From NCBI GenBank assembly GCA_003142575.1, contig PLMS01000111.1, positions 3,637 to 53,658 of the forward strand: DNA of 50,022 bases. The letters are read 5' to 3'. The translations under genes were made by a program, and so were the position numbers. Below the pieces are notes generated by a model. That model did not search any database, had not been told where the DNA came from, and saw nothing but the letters and a program-made list of their open reading frames with translations. This document shows positions 45,075-50,022 of this stretch, one piece after another. Numbering within the stretch: the stretch's first letter is position 1; the number at the start of each line of letters is the position of its first letter. Source of the DNA: Ignavibacteriota bacterium. GTDB lineage: Bacteria; Bacteroidota; Ignavibacteria; UBA10030.

Positions 45075-45155
45075 TGGGAAGTTAAGTTCACGCAAATGTG
45101 GGACGGATGTTGTAACCTGTGGCTGCTAATTTTTTCCTAAAGTTTCCTCCGGTTA

Positions 45156-45533
45156 TTAACGTCTAACTCTCTGTGCTTCTGGTTCTCGAGTTGGTCTATT
45201 ATTGTCGTCATTTCTCGCTGGAGCAGGATTTGAAACAGTCTGTCCGCCTCTCTGGACCCCGAAATCTCGGCGAATAACCGGACTCGGTGGTGCTGGAGGC
45301 GGATTAATAATGACAATCACAGGCGGCGATGTCGGACCTGGAGGTCTTGGTGGACGCGGCCCCGGGCCAGGCGGAGGAGCAGGTATTGGCCATGGTTCCG
45401 GATCAGGAGGCATAGGTGGATCTGGATTGAAACATACATCTTCATCAGTTGGCTCCACAAAGACAATTGTGTAACATCCGGGAAACAGGAGTATTGCTGT
45501 AAGAAGGAGACCAAGGGTCAGGAATGATTTCAT
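45156..45533 (-). CDS. Proline-rich lipoprotein
   Basis: About 125 aa from the ATG at 45533, which has AAGAAAGG nine bases upstream; the longer track start adds a non-hydrophobic leader. The signal peptide MKSFLTLGLLLTAILLFPGC ends in a plausible lipobox (Cys about residue 20), so it should be membrane-anchored by lipid. The middle is a Pro/Gly run (PPPGPGPRPPRPPGPTSPP) and the end is Arg/Asn/Asp-rich. It probably spans or coats the envelope. No enzymatic domain. The complementary plus-strand Gly-rich ORF is a composition shadow. Confidence 0.7.
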   Translation of the reverse strand: MKSFLTLGLLLTAILLFPGCYTIVFVEPTDEDVCFNPDPPMPPDPEPWPIPAPPPGPGPRPPRPPGPTSPPVIVIINPPPAPPSPVIRRDFGVQRGGQTVSNPAPARNDDNNRPTREPEAQRVRR

Positions 45534-45751
45534 AAGAACCATCCTTTCTTTATTATCTTTCTCTTTGGAATATATCACCATATATGCCAGAGAATGGCAG
45601 CGGATTTTATTTAAATTCAAACAAGTGAGCACCTTCACCGGCTATTTCCGGCAACAGAGTGAATGGAATTTAGGACAGGCCAACGCGAGAAGATTCCTGA
45701 AGTTTTCTAGCCGATTCTTGTGAGAACCTTTGGGAATCTAATTGGTCGTGT

Positions 45752-45896
45752 TCACATCAGTCGATTTCGCGGGCGTTCGTAAAAGAAAGAGAGAAATATA
45801 AGTTGTGTTCCCATCAGCCTCCGGAGGTTCTTTTGTAGGGGCACGACACTGTCGTGCCCGGGATAAACAAGAACATCAAAACACGGAGGAATATCT
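45752..45896. repeat. Partial repeat flank plus two palindromes
   Basis: Starts with GTCGATTTCGCGGGCGTTCGTAAAAGAAAGAG, a decayed copy of the left flank of the dispersed repeat. Then the palindrome CCTCCGGAGG (45818-45827) and GGGCACGACA-C-TGTCGTGCCC (45839-45859), a perfect 10 bp hairpin. These are separate short repeat types placed side by side. Confidence 0.65.
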
Positions 45897-46383
45897 GTTT
45901 GCCGCTTTCTTTGAAATATAAAACAACCTCCCCTTAATCCCCTCCTTAGTAAGGAGGGGACAGGCGCAGCGTAGGGGTGATGGAGTCTCGGATACAATTG
46001 GTCTGATGAACATCTTCTGTCGATTTTGCGGTCTTGTATAAAAGAAAGAGAAAAAAGAGCACCCGTCATTGCGAGGATCCCGAACGACGAAGTCGATCGG
46101 GAGACGCGGCAATCTGCAAAGGGCAGTTACCGTAGGAGGGTCTCTATTTGCGGATTGCTTCTCCCGATAATCACGAAGTGATGCCTTCGGCAAAAACATC
46201 GGGATCGCAATGACAGAAAAGAAAATAGACTCAAAACCTTTTTTTGCTCATTTACTCATTTACTCAACTACTCATCGACTCATAGACTTACTTGCCCGCC
46301 AATCTTAATGGCGGGTCTGCTCCAAGGCTCCACCACCCATTGAGATTCCCATTCCTTTTGTCTACATTCGTAACAGATGCCCA
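45897..46383. repeat. Dispersed intergenic repeat, copy C (150 bp core 46065-46214)
   Basis: Same order as copy A: CCCCTCCTTA-g-TAAGGAGGGG hairpin, GATGGAGTCTCGGATACAAT, the core, CTCATTTACTCA units and CATTGAGATTCCCATTCC up to AACAGATGCCC. The core differs from A and B by a 22-base insert in the loop (ATCACGAAGTGATGCCTTCG...), itself made of two mini-hairpins. It also carries the CCCGCCA...TGGCGGG hairpin of copy B. The rest of the 1.1 kb gap up to hsdR has no gene. Confidence 0.85.
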
Positions 46384-46457
46384 GCCTAATGATAAGTCAT
46401 GGCGGGCAGGCGGTTGGGGGGATTGACCTCCGGGGCACCTTATGAACCTCAACCCTT

Positions 46458-46485
46458 CTTAAAATAAGAAAATCCTTATTTTAAG
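46458..46485. repeat. Perfect inverted repeat upstream of hsdR
   Basis: CTTAAAATAAG (46458-46468), 6 nt, CTTATTTTAAG (46475-46485): an 11 bp perfect, AT-rich palindrome 300 bp before hsdR. No T-run; it could be a protein-binding site or the scar of an inserted element. The surrounding 46386-46785 shows no other gene. Confidence 0.6.
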
Positions 46486-46785
46486 TTGGTAGAATAAGTT
46501 AAAATAGGGCCTTCCGCTATTTCAAGTTGCTCAATAATCTGTATAAACCGGCGTGAATGTAAAATCGTCCACATTATGGATGATTATCAGCTAAATATTG
46601 GTTGATTTCAATCATATACAAAAGTATATATTTGTAAAGAAAAGAATATGGTTCATTTCATAAACGAAATGGAAACGAGGGTTGAACAAGATAGAAGGTT
46701 TGCATAACTTCTTAGCATATGCCATAAGGGGATTATGTGGCTCACCGATGGCATTTGACCAAATGTGTTATCAGATCTTAATAAT

Positions 46786-49578
46786 ATGATAAACCAAACA
46801 CCTGAACAACATGCGCGTGATTTAATCGACAAGCAGCTTACTGCTTCGGGTTGGGTTGTACAAAGCAAAGATAAAATCAATCTGGGGGCAGGTGTGGGCG
46901 TTGCAGTTCGGGAATATCAAACGGATATTGGCCCCGCCGATTATATTCTTTTTGTGAACAAGAAACCGGTTGGTGTTATTGAAGCCAAGCGAAAAGAAGA
47001 AGGCATACATTTAACTGTTCATGAAACACAGACAGAAGATTATGCGACTTCAAAACTGAAATACCTGCACAATGAACCGCTCGTGTTTTTGTACGAAAGC
47101 ACCGGTGATGTTACCCGATTTACAGATTATACCGACCCTAAACCCCGCTCACGTGAAGTGTTCTCTTTCCATCGCCCCGAGACGTTTAGCGATTGTATAC
47201 AACGAGGTTCCTCGCTACGCAAACGATTATTGAGCTTGCCCGCTTTGCCTACGGAAGGATTGCGCGAATGTCAGATACGAGCAATTAACAATCTGGAGGT
47301 ATCATTTAAGGAAAACCGTCCCCGCGCGCTGATACAAATGGCAACCGGATCGGGCAAGACATTTACGGCAATTACCTCCGTGTATCGCTTGCTTAAATAT
47401 GCCGGAGCCAAGCGCATCCTCTTCTTAGTCGATACAAAAAACTTAGGTGAACAAGCCGAACAGGAATTTCTAGCGTACCAGCCAAATGACGACAATCGCA
47501 GATTCACCGAGTTGTATAACGTTCAGCGATTACGAAGCAATTTCGTTCCGGGTGACGCGCAGGTGTGCATCAGCACCATTCAACGGTTGTATTCGATATT
47601 AAAAGAAACAGAATTAGATGAAAGCGCTGAAGAGCAAAATCCGAACGAGCGTAAGTTCCAGCCGAAAGAACCCGTGCCCGTTGTCTACAACGGAAAAGTG
47701 CCGATAGAGTTTTTTGATTTCATCGTGATCGATGAATGCCATCGCAGCATTTACAATTTGTGGAAACAGGTGCTTGATTATTTCGACAGCTTCCTGATTG
47801 GACTTACGGCAACACCTGACAACAGGACATTCGGGTTCTTCAATCAAAATATCGTGAGCGAATACACACACGAAGAAGCCGTAATGGACGGCGTGAATGT
47901 CGGCAGCGATGTTTTTATTATCGAAACCGATATTTCCAAAAAAGGAAGCGTTGTCTGGAAAGGACAGTATGTTGATCATCGTGATAAATTGACCCGCAAG
48001 AAACGCTGGATGCAATCGGATGAGGATGTGACGTACTCGGCAAAGCAGTTGGATGACACGGTTGTGAACACTAATCAGATCCGCCTTATTGTTAAAACTC
48101 TGAAAGAACATTTCCCTGAAATATTCCCTGAACGGTTTGATACTGACGGCAAGTTTGAAGTTCCGAAAACGCTTATATTTGCAAAGTCCGATTCGCATGC
48201 CGATGATATTATCCAGATTGTGAGGGAAGAATTTGCGGAAGAAAATAAATTCTGCAAGAAGATCACCTACACCGCGGATGATCCAAAAAGTGTACTCAGG
48301 CAATTCCGCCTCGACTATTATCCGCGTATAGCCGTCACTGTGGATATGATCGCAACGGGAACCGATGTGCGCCCGCTGGAGTGTTTGTTCTTTATGCGCG
48401 ATGTGAAAAGCCGCAACTATTTTGAGCAGATGAAAGGGCGCGGAACGCGGACCATTACTTTAGACGAATTGAAGAAAGTAACACCAAGCGCAAAATACAC
48501 CAAGGACCATTTTGTGATTGTGGATGCCATCGGTGTTACAAAAAGTTTAAAGACCGACAGCCGTCCGCTAGAAAAGAAACCTTCCGTGCCGTTAAAAGAT
48601 CTGCTTGGCGCGGTTGCGGTAGGGGCACGGGACGAAGACTTGTTCACTTCGCTTGCAAACCGTTTGATACGGCTTGAAAAACAAATCAGCGAATCAGAAC
48701 GGACACTGGTGGTCGAAAAAACACTGGGAAAATCTCTTGCACAAATAGCAAAAGAATTACTCCATGCCTACAATCCTGATGTGGTGGAAGAGTTAGAAGA
48801 AAAAGTAAAGAAGAGCATGCCGGGAGAATCTCCGGTTGCAATTGAATCCGCAATTCGACAAAAACATTCTGCAATTATAGAAGAAGCGGCAAAAGTGTTT
48901 ACGGGAGAATTAAATGCCTACATCGAAAATGTTCGCAAGACGCAAGAGCAGCTGATCGATACGATTAATCCGGATAAAATTACTGCTGTTGGCTGGGATG
49001 GGCAGAATAAAGCGATGGCGAATGAGTTGATACAGGAGTTTACCGCGTGGATAGATGCGCACAAGAATGAAATTATCGCATTGCAGATTTTCTATAACCA
49101 GCCGTATCGCAGGCGCGAGTTGACGTATGCGATGATCAAAGAAGTCTCGGACAAGCTGAAAAGCGATAAACCTGCGCTGGAGCCGCTGCGGTTGTGGAGT
49201 GCGTACGAACAGCAGGAAAATCCTCTTGCAGGTTCTGCTCAGAGTAGTTCGCCAAAGACGGAATTGATTGCGCTCGTTTCCCTCTTGCGCAAAGTGACCG
49301 GCATTGATAAAGTTCTTTCTCTGTACGATAAAACGGTTGATAAGAATTTCCAGGAATGGGTTTTTAAAAAGCAGGCGGGCGCTCTCAAGTTTACGGAAGA
49401 GCAAATGCAGTGGCTGAGAATGATTAAAGACTATGTGGCGACCAGTTTTCATATTGAGAAAGACGATTTTGCATTGTCTCCTTTTGGAGATAACGGCGGA
49501 TTGGGAAGAATGTGGGAGTTATTTGGCGAAAAGACAGATGAGATTATTAACGAATTGAATGAGACGTTGGCGGCATAA
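46786..49578 (+). CDS. hsdR: Type I restriction enzyme, R subunit (HsdR)
   Basis: Motor-nuclease subunit that translocates and cuts unmethylated foreign DNA. About 930 aa. Nuclease: D52 (GPADYILF) and E66-A-K68 (GVIEAKRK). Helicase core: Walker A ATGSGKTFTA (about 187-196), DECH box VIDECHRS, motif III GLTATP, and C-terminal RecA motifs DMIATGTDV and QMKGRGTRT. ATG 46786 gives the family start (NQTPEQHARDLI); the track's GTG 46765 adds 7 residues. No clear Shine-Dalgarno. hsdS begins one base after its stop; hsdM is not in the window and may lie downstream. Confidence 0.95.
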   Translation: MINQTPEQHARDLIDKQLTASGWVVQSKDKINLGAGVGVAVREYQTDIGPADYILFVNKKPVGVIEAKRKEEGIHLTVHETQTEDYATSKLKYLHNEPLVFLYESTGDVTRFTDYTDPKPRSREVFSFHRPETFSDCIQRGSSLRKRLLSLPALPTEGLRECQIRAINNLEVSFKENRPRALIQMATGSGKTFTAITSVYRLLKYAGAKRILFLVDTKNLGEQAEQEFLAYQPNDDNRRFTELYNVQRLRSNFVPGDAQVCISTIQRLYSILKETELDESAEEQNPNERKFQPKEPVPVVYNGKVPIEFFDFIVIDECHRSIYNLWKQVLDYFDSFLIGLTATPDNRTFGFFNQNIVSEYTHEEAVMDGVNVGSDVFIIETDISKKGSVVWKGQYVDHRDKLTRKKRWMQSDEDVTYSAKQLDDTVVNTNQIRLIVKTLKEHFPEIFPERFDTDGKFEVPKTLIFAKSDSHADDIIQIVREEFAEENKFCKKITYTADDPKSVLRQFRLDYYPRIAVTVDMIATGTDVRPLECLFFMRDVKSRNYFEQMKGRGTRTITLDELKKVTPSAKYTKDHFVIVDAIGVTKSLKTDSRPLEKKPSVPLKDLLGAVAVGARDEDLFTSLANRLIRLEKQISESERTLVVEKTLGKSLAQIAKELLHAYNPDVVEELEEKVKKSMPGESPVAIESAIRQKHSAIIEEAAKVFTGELNAYIENVRKTQEQLIDTINPDKITAVGWDGQNKAMANELIQEFTAWIDAHKNEIIALQIFYNQPYRRRELTYAMIKEVSDKLKSDKPALEPLRLWSAYEQQENPLAGSAQSSSPKTELIALVSLLRKVTGIDKVLSLYDKTVDKNFQEWVFKKQAGALKFTEEQMQWLRMIKDYVATSFHIEKDDFALSPFGDNGGLGRMWELFGEKTDEIINELNETLAA

Positions 49579-49579
49579 G

Positions 49580-50022
49580 ATGATTGAAGAGAATGAATTA
49601 CCCAAAGCGTGGAAACTTGTAAAACTTCGAGAAGTCCTTTCTGCCCTTGAAAGTGGTAAAAGACCTAAAGGTGGTGTACAAAGGATTGAATCAGGAATAC
49701 CAAGTATTGGAGCCGAACACTTAAATAATGAAGGAGGTTTTAAATTTTCAAAAATAAAATTCGTTCCAAAAGAATTTGCTGATTCTATGCAAAGAGGTAA
49801 AATACGCTTAAATGATATCATCGTCGTAAAAGATGGAGCAACAACAGGTAAAACGAGTTTTGTAGGAAAAGATTATCCCTTTGATAATTCTGTTATCAAT
49901 GAACATGTATTTATTTGTAGGGCTGCTGAAAATGCAGACTCCAAATACATTTTCTACAATATGTTTTCTGAAAAAGGAAAGAATCAAATCCTTGAAGACT
50001 TCAGAGGCGCCGCCCAAGGAGG
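49580..50022 (+). CDS. hsdS: Type I restriction enzyme, specificity subunit (HsdS), 3' cut by window end
   Basis: The first 147 codons of an HsdS, missing from the ORF track because no stop is reached. It opens with LPKAWKLVKLREVLSALESG, the usual start of a target-recognition domain, followed by GIPSIGAEHLNNEGGFKFSK and a block typical of TRD1 (RLNDIIVVKDGATTGKTSF; NEHVFICRA). It dictates the DNA sequence modified and cut. It starts one base after the hsdR stop. The second TRD and central conserved regions are outside the window. Confidence 0.9.
   Translation, partial: MIEENELPKAWKLVKLREVLSALESGKRPKGGVQRIESGIPSIGAEHLNNEGGFKFSKIKFVPKEFADSMQRGKIRLNDIIVVKDGATTGKTSFVGKDYPFDNSVINEHVFICRAAENADSKYIFYNMFSEKGKNQILEDFRGAAQG

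Noticed and set aside
45202-45474. Glycine-rich 90 aa plus-strand ORF
   Set aside because: It is the exact complement of the proline-rich lipoprotein; CCN/GGN runs keep both strands open. The minus-strand frame has a signal peptide, lipobox and Shine-Dalgarno, this one does not.
45876-46199. ORFs within repeats encoding similar peptides (RLPIDFVVRDPRNDGCSFF at 40090, 45876)
   Set aside because: The same peptide appears because the DNA repeat is duplicated; frames have no Shine-Dalgarno, no domain and differ in length between copies. Likewise the ORFs at 40201, 40314, 42179, 42363 and 45752.
1-50022. tRNA, rRNA or transposase genes
   Set aside because: All gaps over 100 bp were read on both strands; no cloverleaf, rRNA segment or transposase-like frame was recognised. 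This is by eye; tRNAscan-SE or Infernal would settle it.

Overview
This window reads like a chromosomal contig of an uncultured Bacteroidota-Chlorobi lineage bacterium, most likely Ignavibacteria-like. The reasons are the moderate GC content by eye, two giant two-component-regulator propeller sensors, an HPr kinase next to a short HPF, futalosine-pathway menaquinone genes, and a Bacteroidota-style promoter (TTTG-N19-TAnnTT) upstream of one gene. This assignment is inference; no marker was compared with a database. TGA is an ordinary stop codon here (aroC, scpA, DUF494 and others end in TGA).

Layout. 1-3518: recO (cut by the window edge), an HtrA-type periplasmic protease and aroC. 3615-5002 (minus strand): two genes of unknown function, one exported. 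5041-12145: a divergent promoter region with a candidate small RNA, then two large exported beta-propeller sensors, one a hybrid histidine kinase and one ending in a Cys/His module with no kinase. 12154-13067: a decayed acetyltransferase and an HNH endonuclease. 13168-36817: a dense, almost purely plus-strand housekeeping block: trpS-scpA-scpB-rluB-malQ-lysS, an S41 protease, DUF3108, gamma carbonic anhydrase-like and MBL genes, ybeY-DUF494-topA-xerC, hpf-hprK, an M23 peptidase, an Omp85 protein, holB-metG. Short spacings and ATGA or TGATG overlaps point to long transcription units. topA carries an in-frame TGA that separates the catalytic core from four zinc ribbons.

36890-39914: a UbiA/MenA prenyltransferase, a TIR-like nucleotide-binding protein, then a decapitated and frameshifted mqnC remnant. 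A menaquinone gene seems to have been disrupted exactly where the TIR-like gene ends. 39915-46764 is accessory-looking: three copies of a roughly 300-500 bp intergenic repeat built on a 128 bp hairpin core, REP-like hairpins, and between them a PLD3/PLD4-like phospholipase-D family protein, a SemiSWEET transporter, a Tat-exported Fe-S aldo/keto reductase with a secreted partner, and a proline-rich lipoprotein. 46786-50022 is the start of a type I restriction-modification locus in the order hsdR-hsdS, running off the window.

No tRNA, rRNA, CRISPR array, transposase or integrase (other than XerC) was seen. The strongest candidates for new biology are the propeller protein with the terminal Cys/His module, the orphan TIR-like protein, the secreted PLD3/4-like protein and the exported Fe-S reductase pair. 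None of them amounts to a proven new system from sequence alone.
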